A DNA stretch of 64,000 nucleotides from assembly GCA_946554335.1 (NCBI GenBank), contig CAMNSA010000004.1, positions 1 through 64,000 of the forward strand. Reading direction: 5' to 3'. The stretch's first letter is position 1, and each line of letters begins with the position of its first letter. The stretch comes from an uncultured Neglectibacter sp. GTDB taxonomy: Bacteria; Bacillota; Clostridia; Oscillospirales; Acutalibacteraceae. Of the stretch, positions 16,759 through 23,412 are shown in pieces. The translations under genes were made by a program, and so were the position numbers. The notes under the pieces are model-generated. The model ran no database searches. It saw only the letters and a program-made list of their open reading frames with translations, and was not told the origin of the DNA.

Positions 16759-17019
16759 TCAATCGCACACTTGACTTTTGGAGGCATTGCTGTCCTGCTG
16801 GTCAAGCCATGCGTCGAAGCTGCGCTTTGAGATGCGATGCTGACCGCCGATCCTGACACTATGGAATACGCCTGAGTTCACAAGGTTATAGGCTGTGGTC
16901 TTGCTAATCTGCAAGATGTCCTGAATCTCATCGACTGTGTAGACCCTTTTTTCAAAGCCGGACGGAGGAAGAACTGCCTCAGTCTCTGCGTTCATCGCTG
17001 AAATCTTTTCTTCAAACAT
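16759..17019 (-). CDS. excisionase-family HTH protein
   Basis: An 86-residue protein with VYTVDEIQDILQISKTTAYN (about 26-45) and the wing FHSVRIGGQHRISKRSFDAW typical of helix-turn-helix excisionase domains. It overlaps the end of the MazF-like gene by 8 bases and has GAGGAGGGAC before its ATG, so the two are translationally linked. By position it could also be the regulator or antitoxin partner of the MazF-like protein, which is only an inference. Confidence 0.8.
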   Translation of the reverse strand: MFEEKISAMNAETEAVLPPSGFEKRVYTVDEIQDILQISKTTAYNLVNSGVFHSVRIGGQHRISKRSFDAWLDQQDSNASKSQVCD

Positions 17020-17575
17020 TGGCAGTCCCTCCTCGCTGATTGCGCTTCCTCTCGGTCACGACATACTCATATCCGAGGTCTGAGCATTTGTCGCAGCGCT
17101 GCTTCTTGCGGTCAAACGGGTTCAGGCGGCGGACGATGAAGTCCGGGCTTGCCTTGTAGTCGTTAAGGCAGCGACTACACAAACAACGCACATCTGCTTC
17201 CTCTTTCGGTTTGTAGACCCACAGACCAAGAGCCTTTTTCAGTCCATTATTGATAAGGCGCACCAGTTCAGGATCGTCCACAGCTCCGATATAGCGTTGA
17301 AGCTCCGTCTGATTGATGGTTTTGAGCTGCTCCAGCATGACCATAGAGGGCTTATTTAGCCCGAACCTGTCGCCCAAAATGATATGGGAGGGCAGGTAAC
17401 GCTTCTTGATTACCGATGTAATCGCTGCAACGACAGTAGTTGTACTGGCCTGATTGCCCTCCTCGCACTGGACAACCAGCACAGGACGGACGCCGTTCTG
17501 AATCGAGCCTTCATTATTTCCAAAGTCATAGTAGTAGATTTCTCCACGCTTGACTTTGCGGGTGTTTGTCTCCAT
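17012..17575 (-). CDS. PemK/MazF-like protein with zinc-ribbon tail
   Basis: A 187-residue protein. Residues 1-125 match the PemK/MazF endoribonuclease fold: KRGEIYYYDFGNNEGS (9-24), GVRPVLVVQ, PSHIIL, and MLEQLKTIN. Residues 130-187 add CLCSRCLNDYK and CDKCSDLGYEY, two CxxC pairs expected to bind zinc, an unusual extension. MazF proteins cut mRNA at short sequences. No classical antitoxin is adjacent; the overlapping gene downstream is an excisionase-type HTH. It lies 38 bases after the conserved leader at 17613-17676. Confidence 0.85.
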   Translation of the reverse strand: METNTRKVKRGEIYYYDFGNNEGSIQNGVRPVLVVQCEEGNQASTTTVVAAITSVIKKRYLPSHIILGDRFGLNKPSMVMLEQLKTINQTELQRYIGAVDDPELVRLINNGLKKALGLWVYKPKEEADVRCLCSRCLNDYKASPDFIVRRLNPFDRKKQRCDKCSDLGYEYVVTERKRNQRGGTANV

Positions 17576-17612
17576 TTCTTTGACCTCTCAAATATAGTAT
17601 TTGAAGGTGTCC

Positions 17613-17676
17613 CTATCCGGAGTTGGAACAAGTCCCTTCACTTGTTCTCAATGAGAGAGGCCAAATGCACACCCTA
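17613..17676 (-). promoter_or_regulatory. conserved leader, copy 1 (upstream of mazF-like operon)
   Basis: A ~38-base segment (about 17637-17675) is nearly identical to one at 29102-29140: both contain cacttgttctcaatg and caaatgcacaccct. Both sit on the minus strand in the 5' leader of an operon. On the minus strand it opens a 19-codon frame from GTG 17672 to TAG 17613, reading VCIWPLSLRTSEG at its start; the second copy reads VCICPLPLRTSEG. No ribosome site is evident, so it may be RNA rather than peptide. Confidence 0.55.
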
Positions 17677-18201
17677 TGACAAAAAATATTTCAGATTTTT
17701 CACCGCTGTCGTGATTGATTTATCGACAGCACTATAATTCACTCCTTCTGCTACTGCAATTTCACGGCTGGACATTCCCTCGAAATAGTGCTTTATCAAA
17801 CGGCTTTTTTGAAGCGGCTTCAGCTTGTTGATTGCCTCCCAAAGCTCAGAGGATGCTTCCTTCCTTATCAGCTCATCAATGCTGTCTGGAGTTGCCAGCT
17901 CAGGGTGGTGTTCTTCAAAGTCCTCTGAAATCTCAAACTGATTTCCCATCAGGAGTCGAACCTCATGCTTGTGTTCGTTGCGGCGAAAATCGTCTCTCAC
18001 TTCTCCAAAGGACAGGTCAAGCACGATGTATGGGGCATATCTCTCCAGCAGGCAACCATACTTGCAGGAAAGCTCCTGTTCCGAAAGAGAGGTTATCAAT
18101 CCATACCTCTCATCGCCCGTGTATCCCTTGTATTCGTATCTCAGCTCTATAACTTTACAATCAGCCGCAAATTGCAGCTCTAAGTCCTTAATATTGGCCA
18201 T
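17674..18201 (-). CDS. sigma-70 region-4-like protein
   Basis: A 175-residue protein whose C-terminal third (about 118-175) has the pattern LKPLQKSRLIKHYFEGMSS, REIAVAEGVNYSAVDKSI, AVKNLKYFL, which is the helix-turn-helix of sigma region 4. The N-terminal part contains no region 2, and the middle is acidic. It could be a divergent sigma factor or a stand-alone regulator. ATG 18201 is chosen for the GGAG 8 bases before it. Its leader contains a densely structured segment. Confidence 0.7.
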   Translation of the reverse strand: MANIKDLELQFAADCKVIELRYEYKGYTGDERYGLITSLSEQELSCKYGCLLERYAPYIVLDLSFGEVRDDFRRNEHKHEVRLLMGNQFEISEDFEEHHPELATPDSIDELIRKEASSELWEAINKLKPLQKSRLIKHYFEGMSSREIAVAEGVNYSAVDKSITTAVKNLKYFLS

Positions 18202-18252
18202 TGCCGTAATCTCCTTAAAGTTGAGTTTTGATTTGTAGGTCAAAACTCGGAG

Positions 18253-18434
18253 ATCACGGATAGCGTGAAATGGCGGTCTGCCATGCAAAAATGCTCATCG
18301 ATTTCCTTTCTCGGAACCGATGAGCATACAAAGAAACCGCCTGATGCGCTGACAATGCCACTTGGATAGACTTCTCCGTTGGAGAAATTGTCTACATCAA
18401 GCGGCATTTGGAAGTCAGCGCATCAAGCGGCTCC
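18253..18434 (-). ncRNA. densely structured intergenic segment (candidate RNA or origin)
   Basis: Four nested or tandem hairpins occur in about 180 bases: TCACG-GATAG-CGTGA (18254-18268), ATGGC-GGTCT-GCCAT (18270-18284), ATGCTCATCG with CGATGAGCAT (18291-18300, 18318-18327), and GATGCGCTGAC with GTCAGCGCATC (18343-18353, 18414-18424). The last one encloses pairing AATGCC/GGCATT and an inner TTCTCC-GTT-GGAGAA. It fits a structured leader, a small RNA or a replication or transfer origin. No known riboswitch was recognised. Confidence 0.5.
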
Positions 18435-18476
18435 GTAGCACGATACTCGTGTTTCTTATTCAGTTGTTCTAAGCGT

Positions 18477-18719
18477 TCAGCTCCTTGCTAACCTGAAATG
18501 TATGGGCGGAAATACTATCTCCTCTCCGCAGTTGGGACATTTCATAAAGGTGTAGCCGTGGTCGCCCTTTGCCACATCATCTACTCTGTGATTGCAATAG
18601 GGGCATATTCTTGATACTCTCAAAACGCCCTTACACTGCGCTTTCAAGGCGTCTTGCTGTTTCTTCACAGTCTCGTATTTCACAGGATCATACGCCTGCG
18701 GCGAAAACCTATTCGCCAT
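18477..18719 (-). CDS. small zinc-ribbon protein
   Basis: An 80-residue protein with CPYCNHRVDDVAKGDHGYTF (about 39-58) and CPNCGEEIVF (about 61-70), a C2-C2 zinc ribbon that also occurs in island proteins of Firmicutes. The rest is basic and may contact nucleic acid. It overlaps the ImmA/IrrE-like gene by 11 bases, so it is coupled. Function is unknown. Confidence 0.75.
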   Translation of the reverse strand: MANRFSPQAYDPVKYETVKKQQDALKAQCKGVLRVSRICPYCNHRVDDVAKGDHGYTFMKCPNCGEEIVFPPIHFRLARS

Positions 18720-19440
18720 AATCGTCTACCTCCACATCTAAAAGCCTGTATGGATTGTCGAGATAATCTTGTCCGATGTAGCCCATCTGCTTCATTCGGA
18801 TCGCCAGGGCGGTTTTGGAACAGCCAAGAAGCTCAGACATACATACAAACTTGTCGTAATCTTCTTTGTAAAACAGGCGGTTCAGTATCTTAATTCCACC
18901 GCCGATGTCAAACAGATTCATAGCCTGCTCCACAAGAACTCTGGGGAGCAGAACAAAGGACGCAAGCGTGTTGCTTTGCCATTCCTCCCAATCGGAAATC
19001 GGACGCTTCCTTATTGAGTTAGCCCTGCAAAAATGCAGCGGCTGAGCATGGGGTCTGGTTCCGTATTCTCTTGGATACACCATTTTGAGAATCTGATGAC
19101 TGGCTTCATGGGCTATCGTAAAGTTTTTTCTACCTGATTGCTCTATGCTATCTCTCAGATCACTCTCTATCAGCACGGTTTTACCGTCAAGATAGTAAAC
19201 GCCATCGTCCGCATCGTCCCACGGCAGATCGATTCCAACACCTTCAAAGGCAGTTAGACCAAGAATAGAGCCGTCTGCTGAAAGATGACGGTAATCAATT
19301 TTCAGACCGATCAGTTGCTCACATAGCAGTTCCGGCTCTATCCGGAAGATTTGCCTACCCTTGTTTTCGGGCAATTCCATGTACGCCTTTGTAACACGAT
19401 TGCCCAACAACTCAAGATCCTTTCGTGATAAGCGCTTCAA
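18709..19440 (-). CDS. ImmA/IrrE family metallopeptidase
   Basis: A 243-residue protein with the zinc-protease signature IAHEASHQIL (about 138-147) and downstream SNTLASFVLLPR typical of the ImmA/IrrE family. ImmA proteases cleave an XRE-type repressor to derepress mobile elements; a divergent XRE gene starts at 19903. TTG 19440 is preferred because AAAGGAGC lies 7 bases upstream, whereas the longer frame would overlap the upstream gene. The family match is strong but the real start is uncertain. Confidence 0.8.
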   Translation of the reverse strand: MKRLSRKDLELLGNRVTKAYMELPENKGRQIFRIEPELLCEQLIGLKIDYRHLSADGSILGLTAFEGVGIDLPWDDADDGVYYLDGKTVLIESDLRDSIEQSGRKNFTIAHEASHQILKMVYPREYGTRPHAQPLHFCRANSIRKRPISDWEEWQSNTLASFVLLPRVLVEQAMNLFDIGGGIKILNRLFYKEDYDKFVCMSELLGCSKTALAIRMKQMGYIGQDYLDNPYRLLDVEVDDYGE

Positions 19441-19456
19441 TGTTTTGCTCCTTTGC

Positions 19457-19702
19457 CTAACAGAACTTCGCCTCGACGAACCACTTTCCATTTTGCTCGT
19501 CGAAAAGATGAGTTTCGCTGCGTCCGATCCTGATAGTGTAACGAATCCCACGACCACCAACCTCCGAGGCAGCTCGGCATACCTGAAGCACTCGATCTAT
19601 CTCGTATTCTTCTTCATCTGCCATTCGTATGGTCTTTGGACAGCAAGAGCCGTCGAGCTTGTGTTCGGCTTTGACCGTCACATATACCTTTCGTCGTGCC
19701 AT
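19457..19702 (-). CDS. small conserved island protein
   Basis: An 81-residue protein starting MARRKVYVTVKAEHKLDG, with a cysteine pair (SCCPK) and ending WFVEAKFC. AAAGGAGGGTCAAA precedes the ATG. I do not recognise a named domain. It is the first gene after the divergent regulatory region and probably forms one operon with the ImmA-like and zinc-ribbon genes. Confidence 0.65.
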   Translation of the reverse strand: MARRKVYVTVKAEHKLDGSCCPKTIRMADEEEYEIDRVLQVCRAASEVGGRGIRYTIRIGRSETHLFDEQNGKWFVEAKFC

Positions 19703-19758
19703 TTTGACCCTCCTTTACGGGAAATGCTTGTGAATCACGGATTATTTTCGCAAACCCC

Positions 19759-19787
19759 TTGACAATTTCCACAAGTTATTGTAGACT
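19759..19787 (+). promoter_or_regulatory. putative promoter of the XRE gene
   Basis: TTGACA (19759-19764) and TAGACT (19782-19787) stand 17 bases apart upstream of the plus-strand XRE gene. The -10 box is weak. Confidence 0.5.
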
Positions 19788-19820
19788 TTGCTTGCAATCT
19801 ACAATCGGTTTGTGAATCCC

Positions 19821-19849
19821 ATTATATGAAATCCGATTGTGAATGTCAA
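19821..19849 (-). promoter_or_regulatory. consensus promoter of the minus-strand island operon
   Basis: On the minus strand TTGACA (19844-19849) and TATAAT (19821-19826) stand exactly 17 bases apart. It drives the operon beginning at 19702. The -35 box overlaps one TTGTGAAT repeat, so it is probably repressed by the divergent XRE protein. Confidence 0.85.
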
Positions 19850-19902
19850 GGGGAAAATCAGAAAATACACAAACAGTTTGTGAATGAACGGAGGAAGCGA
19901 GT

Positions 19903-20307
19903 ATGAGATTCGGTGAAAAGCTCCGTACTCTCCGCATGGAGCAGCAACTAACACAGGGAGAACTCGCCCAAAAAGCCGGACTCGGCGTAAATACCATCAG
20001 CAACTATGAAAAGGGCAAGACCTATCCGCAGGACAGAAGTGTATATACTCGCCTTGCGGAGATCCTTGGCGTATCTGTGGAGACTCTCTACAATGAGGGC
20101 GACACCTTTATTTCTGAGGCACAGTCCCGTTATGGGTACAGCGGGAAAAAGCAAGCTGAACAGCTCGTTGCAGAGATGGGTGGTCTTTTTGCCGGTGGTA
20201 GTCTCTCAGATGATGACCTCGATGGTGTTATGAGGACTTTGCAGGAGTATTACTGGAAGGCCAAAGAGGAGAACAAGAAGTACGCTCCGAACAAGTATAA
20301 GAAGTAA
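19903..20307 (+). CDS. XRE family HTH repressor
   Basis: A 134-residue protein with an N-terminal Cro/CI helix-turn-helix: LRTLRMEQQLTQGELAQKAG (about 7-26) and LGVNTISNYEKGKTYPQ. The C-terminal 60 residues are a short tail with no known domain. Divergent from the ImmA-containing operon and next to TTGTGAAT repeats, so it is probably the island's central repressor. Ribosome site GGAGG precedes ATG. Confidence 0.92.
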   Translation: MRFGEKLRTLRMEQQLTQGELAQKAGLGVNTISNYEKGKTYPQDRSVYTRLAEILGVSVETLYNEGDTFISEAQSRYGYSGKKQAEQLVAEMGGLFAGGSLSDDDLDGVMRTLQEYYWKAKEENKKYAPNKYKK

Positions 20308-20376
20308 GTCCGTTTTATGGTACATACTATGTGATACATTATCATTGACCTATTTCCCACTGGGGAGGTGATCTCG

Positions 20377-20469
20377 TTGATTAACTCTCATGACCTATAT
20401 AAGAGAGCAAATAACCTTGTGCAACATTACGGCACAAGGAATCATGATTGCCGCCGGGTCATCCTCTGA
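20377..20469 (+). pseudogene. truncated ImmA/IrrE-like start after the XRE gene
   Basis: TTG 20377 with GGGGAGGTG upstream opens the frame MINSHDLYKRANNLVQHYGT, matching the usual N-terminus of ImmA/IrrE partners of XRE regulators. Homology stops near residue 21 (20440), where foreign sequence begins; the frame then ends at 20469. This is a broken partner gene of the XRE repressor, distinct from the intact ImmA-like gene at 18709. Confidence 0.65.
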
Positions 20470-20685
20470 AACCTTACTGCCAAAGTAATCATCCTCCTCG
20501 GATGGTTTGGACAGTAATGAGCGTTCAAAACCTATATCTGCTGGGGGAATACCCTTTTCCCAATTGATTTCTGTTTTTGTCACTCCCCGAAAATTCTGGA
20601 ACCAGCTAAAAACCAAAATAGCGATAAAGATATAATAAATCACGCTTGCTGCAATCTTTTTACACTCTTTAAAATATAACTTCAT
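20395..20685 (-). pseudogene. N-terminal fragment of an ABC-type permease
   Basis: Starting at ATG 20685 with GGGAGGG upstream, the frame reads MKLYFKECKKIAASVIYYIF and a hydrophobic segment, as in Clostridial lantibiotic- or antibiotic-type ABC permeases. After about residue 85 (IMIP, near 20440) the sequence switches to antisense of the truncated ImmA fragment. Only one membrane segment remains, so it cannot make a working transporter. Confidence 0.65.
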
Positions 20686-20786
20686 CGTTCTATCCCTCCC
20701 TCTGTCTGGCTTAACAGATACATATACCCATCTTCCAACGTAGGGGGTTGAAGCACATATTTTTCTTTTGGCTCCTTGTCTGACAA
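20682..20786 (-). pseudogene. C-terminal tail of an ABC ATPase
   Basis: A 34-codon frame ends VLQPPTLEDGYMYLL, the usual ending of ABC ATPases, and its TGA overlaps the permease ATG by 4 bases (ATGA), as in a real ATPase-permease operon. It is cut at its 5' side where the antirestriction-like gene starts, so it is part of the same ~350-bp imported piece. Confidence 0.6.
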
Positions 20787-21226
20787 TCTCGCCTTGCACG
20801 GTCAATATGATCGTCCAACCACTCTCGCTGGTAGCAGAAGCAGTAGAAGTTATAGTCACCCTGGGTGGGGTTGCAGCGAAAGAGATACGAATGGTTTTCC
20901 GTATCCACCCTGAAGCCGTATTCGGTCGTGTATGCTCCCTTAAATCTGCTTTCAGGATAATTCTTTGCATAATCCACCATACTGCGGCGGCTATTTAACA
21001 GACCGCCTTTGCTGCGAAGCTCGTTCACCACCTCGTCCAGCTCGGAGCTGAACTCCGGGGTTTTCAGCTTGCTGTCATGCTCGAACCAGGAAGTGTAAAA
21101 CTGTTCGCCAGAGCCAAAGTCACCTCGCAGATGACCGATGCTTCCGGTCTGGCTTTTGAGCTGTGAGCTTTGGGCATAGGTGTATTTTCGCTCCTCGTAG
21201 CTCATAGGTCTGATTTGCAGTTCCAC
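20711..21226 (-). pseudogene. C-terminally replaced antirestriction-like island protein
   Basis: A 171-residue reading frame starting MELQIRPMSYEERKYTYAQS. Residues 1-145 (to DRAR) look like a widespread Firmicutes island protein of the LPD/antirestriction type, with YGFRVDTENHSYLFRCNP and GDYNFYCFCY. The last 26 residues (RDCQTRSQKKN and on) run into the imported ABC fragment and have no relation to the family; normal members continue much longer. Start is supported by its close join to the upstream gene. Probably non-functional. Confidence 0.6.
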
Positions 21227-21811
21227 TCAGCCCACCTCTCTTTCAATCGCTGTTCTGTTTTTCGGGAAGTCCCAGCCGTAGACCCTGCCAATCTCGTCAC
21301 CGAGCCTTTTCGTGACCCTTGTGATGTCGGCTCTGGTTGCTTTCCCCATATAGATTTTATCCTGCAAGCGCTCAATCTGGGATTCTGTCACTCCGTCTTT
21401 GAACACTCGGTAGAGGTAGTGGTTCGTCCCATCATGGTGAATAGCGTCCGCCCTGAAATCTCCGTACTTGTCAACATACCATTCGGTAAAATCGGTATCA
21501 GAGTACAGGCAGTCCTTGATATTGCCGGAGTCGATCATCTTGTAGCCCATCACTCGTCCGTTCCAGCGACCGAGGTCGCCGATGACGATGATGGGCTGGG
21601 AAAGCTGAATGTTCAGATTCACACGCTCATCGGAGAGATACTCTCCGTTTGTCTCCACCATCCATTCATAGATGGCGTTTTCATCGTTTGGGTCTAAGTC
21701 CAGGTTGTTGGCTTCGAGGTATTCCTTATAGTCCTCACGCCAGTCCTCAATATCGAGGTTCTGGTCGCTCCAAACGATATGTCTGTCATTCGTTCTGACC
21801 AGGCTGCTCAT
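21227..21811 (-). CDS. conserved island protein of unknown function
   Basis: A 194-residue acidic protein starting MSSLVRTNDRHIVWSDQNLD, with an E/D-rich N-terminus and WNGRVMGYKMIDSGNI in the middle. I recognise it as common in Clostridial integrative elements, near antirestriction genes, but cannot name its function. ATG 21811 is chosen for its GGAGG site. The stop is one base before the next gene's start, so all these genes form one minus-strand operon. Confidence 0.65.
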   Translation of the reverse strand: MSSLVRTNDRHIVWSDQNLDIEDWREDYKEYLEANNLDLDPNDENAIYEWMVETNGEYLSDERVNLNIQLSQPIIVIGDLGRWNGRVMGYKMIDSGNIKDCLYSDTDFTEWYVDKYGDFRADAIHHDGTNHYLYRVFKDGVTESQIERLQDKIYMGKATRADITRVTKRLGDEIGRVYGWDFPKNRTAIEREVG

Positions 21812-22037
21812 CCGTTCCACCTCCAAGATAAGAGTAGAGGGTATGCGATTTCACATACTTTTGCAGCGACACGATGATGGAAAGCTCCTGCACGGTGATG
21901 TTCGGGATTTTCAGCATTTCCGCAAGCTCCAGGGCTTGCAGCTCCTTTTCTGTCTTGCAGCCGCCCTCATAGAGCTTCGACAGCACCTTGATTTTCTGCT
22001 GAAAGCTCTGCTGTTCCGCAGTTAGTGCCTTTGGCAT
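21786..22037 (-). CDS. small helical island protein
   Basis: An 83-residue protein, MPKALTAEQQSFQQKIKVLS, with heptad-like helices and an ELSIIVSLQKYVKSHTLYSY tail. GGAGG lies 8 bases before ATG 22037. Its end overlaps the next gene by 26 bases. No domain is recognised. Confidence 0.6.
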   Translation of the reverse strand: MPKALTAEQQSFQQKIKVLSKLYEGGCKTEKELQALELAEMLKIPNITVQELSIIVSLQKYVKSHTLYSYLGGGTDEQPGQNE

Positions 22038-22041
22038 TGTC

Positions 22042-22338
22042 TCAACCTCCAATCTCGACTGTAATCAAAATACTGCTGATCTCCTGCTGGGGAGGGGTGC
22101 GGGACAGCTCGGGGAAAAGCGCCTGAACACGCTGCCTTGCTCTGCGGATTGTCTCAAAACAGGGCAAATTCAGCGCCTTGTAGTTGTAGATCACCGTTTC
22201 CAGCGGCAGTTCGCCGGCACGAATTGTTCCATACTGGTTGTAATAGTGCAAAATCAGCACCATGTCGTCGTATCTCGCACGAGGGCAAGCTCGAAGTATC
22301 GCAAGCACACGGTTTTCTACGGTCTTTGTCTGATTCAT
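22042..22338 (-). CDS. small island protein with DNA-binding-like helices
   Basis: A 98-residue protein starting MNQTKTVENRVLAILRACPRA, followed by YDDMVLILHYYNQYG and CFETIRRARQRVQALFPELS. The FETIRRARQRVQ segment suggests a recognition helix but no family can be named. GGAGGAG precedes its ATG. It begins the run of genes reading to 20711. Confidence 0.6.
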   Translation of the reverse strand: MNQTKTVENRVLAILRACPRARYDDMVLILHYYNQYGTIRAGELPLETVIYNYKALNLPCFETIRRARQRVQALFPELSRTPPQQEISSILITVEIGG

Positions 22339-22364
22339 ATTTCATCTCCTCCAGAATAAAAAAT

Positions 22365-22386
22365 GGGGCGGAGAAATCTCCGCCCC
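22365..22386 (-). terminator. terminator GGGGCGGAGA hairpin
   Basis: GGGGCGGAGA (22365-22374) pairs with TCTCCGCCCC (22377-22386), followed on the minus strand by a T-rich run (CATTTTTTATT). It follows the small peptide gene 22398-22487 and so limits read-through into the next operon. Confidence 0.8.
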
Positions 22387-22397
22387 AAGCCTTTGTA

Positions 22398-22487
22398 CTA
22401 CTTTTTTCGATTCCTGAGTTGCAGGAACACAAAGCCGCCTAAGATAAAGACGACCAGAACAATTCCAATAATGGTCTTGGCGTTCAA
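22398..22487 (-). CDS. 29-residue single-pass membrane peptide
   Basis: TTG 22487 with GGGGTGAGAAC upstream opens MNAKTIIGIVLVVFILGGFV followed by FLQLRNRKK. This is one hydrophobic helix with a basic C-terminus, ending 12 bases before a terminator. It may be a toxin-like or membrane-anchoring peptide; its role is unknown and coding status is inferred only from start signals and composition. Confidence 0.5.
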   Translation of the reverse strand: MNAKTIIGIVLVVFILGGFVFLQLRNRKK

Positions 22488-22609
22488 GTTCTCACCCCTT
22501 TCGTAGATTTCAAATGTGCGACTGGCGCAGTCGCATAATTGCTGAAAAACCTCCAAAACGCTATGCTTACAGTGTCGAAAGACAAAACTACATATTGGAG
22601 GTCTTGAAA

Positions 22610-23233
22610 ATGAAAAACAGGTTCTTTTCGTTCATCGCCGGGGCGCTTGCAACTCTTATGCTCATCGCCCTACCCATTTCCGCTCTTGCGTCCGATGGCG
22701 CTCTGTCCATCAAAGCGTATCCGATCAATGTCCTTGTCAATGGGCAGGTCTTTGAGCCAAAGGACGCAAAGGGAAACGATGTGCTGGTGTTCACCTACAA
22801 CGGCACAACCTACGCTCCGCTGAGAGCTTTGGCAGAGGCTTACGACCTTGAAGTTGGCTATGATGCAAAAAGCAACACCGCCACTGTCACAAATCCGGCT
22901 AAAGTGTCCGGCACCTCAGCCGTCGCCAACGACTTCGCATCCTCTTGGGCGGTCAAGGAAAAGCCCGTCACCAACTACGGCAGCGAGAAGATTTACACCG
23001 CTACCTACTCTGGCTCCCTCAGTATGAGTGAGTTCAAAACATGGTGGAAGTCTCTCAGCGGAGACGAGATTGCGAGGGAAGCTGAGAAGCTCGCCGCCGA
23101 AGCCCAGAGTCTCAACCCCGGCTACACTGTGACGATGTACTTCTCCTTCGGATCGTACAGCCTCGGCACAGCCTTTGCTTACGGCGACTATGAGTTCAGC
23201 AATTTTGCCCCAGCTTCCGTCTGGATCAAATAA
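22610..23233 (+). CDS. secreted copper amine oxidase N-terminal-domain (stalk) protein
   Basis: A 207-residue exported protein. A signal peptide (MKNRFFSFIAGALATLMLIA, cleavage after ALA) precedes the stalk domain KAYPINVLVNGQVF and TYAPLRALAEAYDLEVGYD (about 35-95), typical of the copper amine oxidase N-terminal family that serves as a surface module in Firmicutes. The rest is unassigned. TTGGAGG lies 8 bases before ATG. A terminator follows. It sits alone on the plus strand inside the island as cargo. Confidence 0.85.
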   Translation: MKNRFFSFIAGALATLMLIALPISALASDGALSIKAYPINVLVNGQVFEPKDAKGNDVLVFTYNGTTYAPLRALAEAYDLEVGYDAKSNTATVTNPAKVSGTSAVANDFASSWAVKEKPVTNYGSEKIYTATYSGSLSMSEFKTWWKSLSGDEIAREAEKLAAEAQSLNPGYTVTMYFSFGSYSLGTAFAYGDYEFSNFAPASVWIK

Positions 23234-23248
23234 ACTGTGAGCGCTTAG

Positions 23249-23284
23249 AAGCTCCGTCCATCGTCATGGGCGGAGCTTTTTTGC
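23249..23284 (+). terminator. terminator of the stalk-domain gene
   Basis: AAGCTCCG-TCC pairs with GGG-CGGAGCTT across an eight-base loop, followed by T-run. Confidence 0.85.
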
Positions 23285-23412
23285 GCCCATTTTCATGCTC
23301 TACACGAGTATCACCATCCTTTTTCGGGAAGTTATATAGAAATACGCCACAGTCCTGCGTCCAGGCTTGCGGCGTATGTAACGACCTGCAAAAGCAGGTC
23401 GTCGGAACAAAA

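Larger units (their letters stand above)
19728..19885. promoter_or_regulatory. XRE operator region with TTGTGAAT repeats
   Basis: TTGTGAAT occurs four times (19728, 19810, 19837, 19878) between divergent genes. A perfect dyad CACAAAC-A-GTTTGTG covers 19868-19882, just before the XRE ribosome site. This is the pattern expected for an autoregulated repressor. Confidence 0.7.

Noticed and set aside
20395..20970. One continuous 191-codon minus-strand gene
   Set aside because: Its N-terminal half is an out-of-frame shadow of the antirestriction-like gene and ATPase tail; only from ATG 20685 is there a ribosome site and similarity to a permease.
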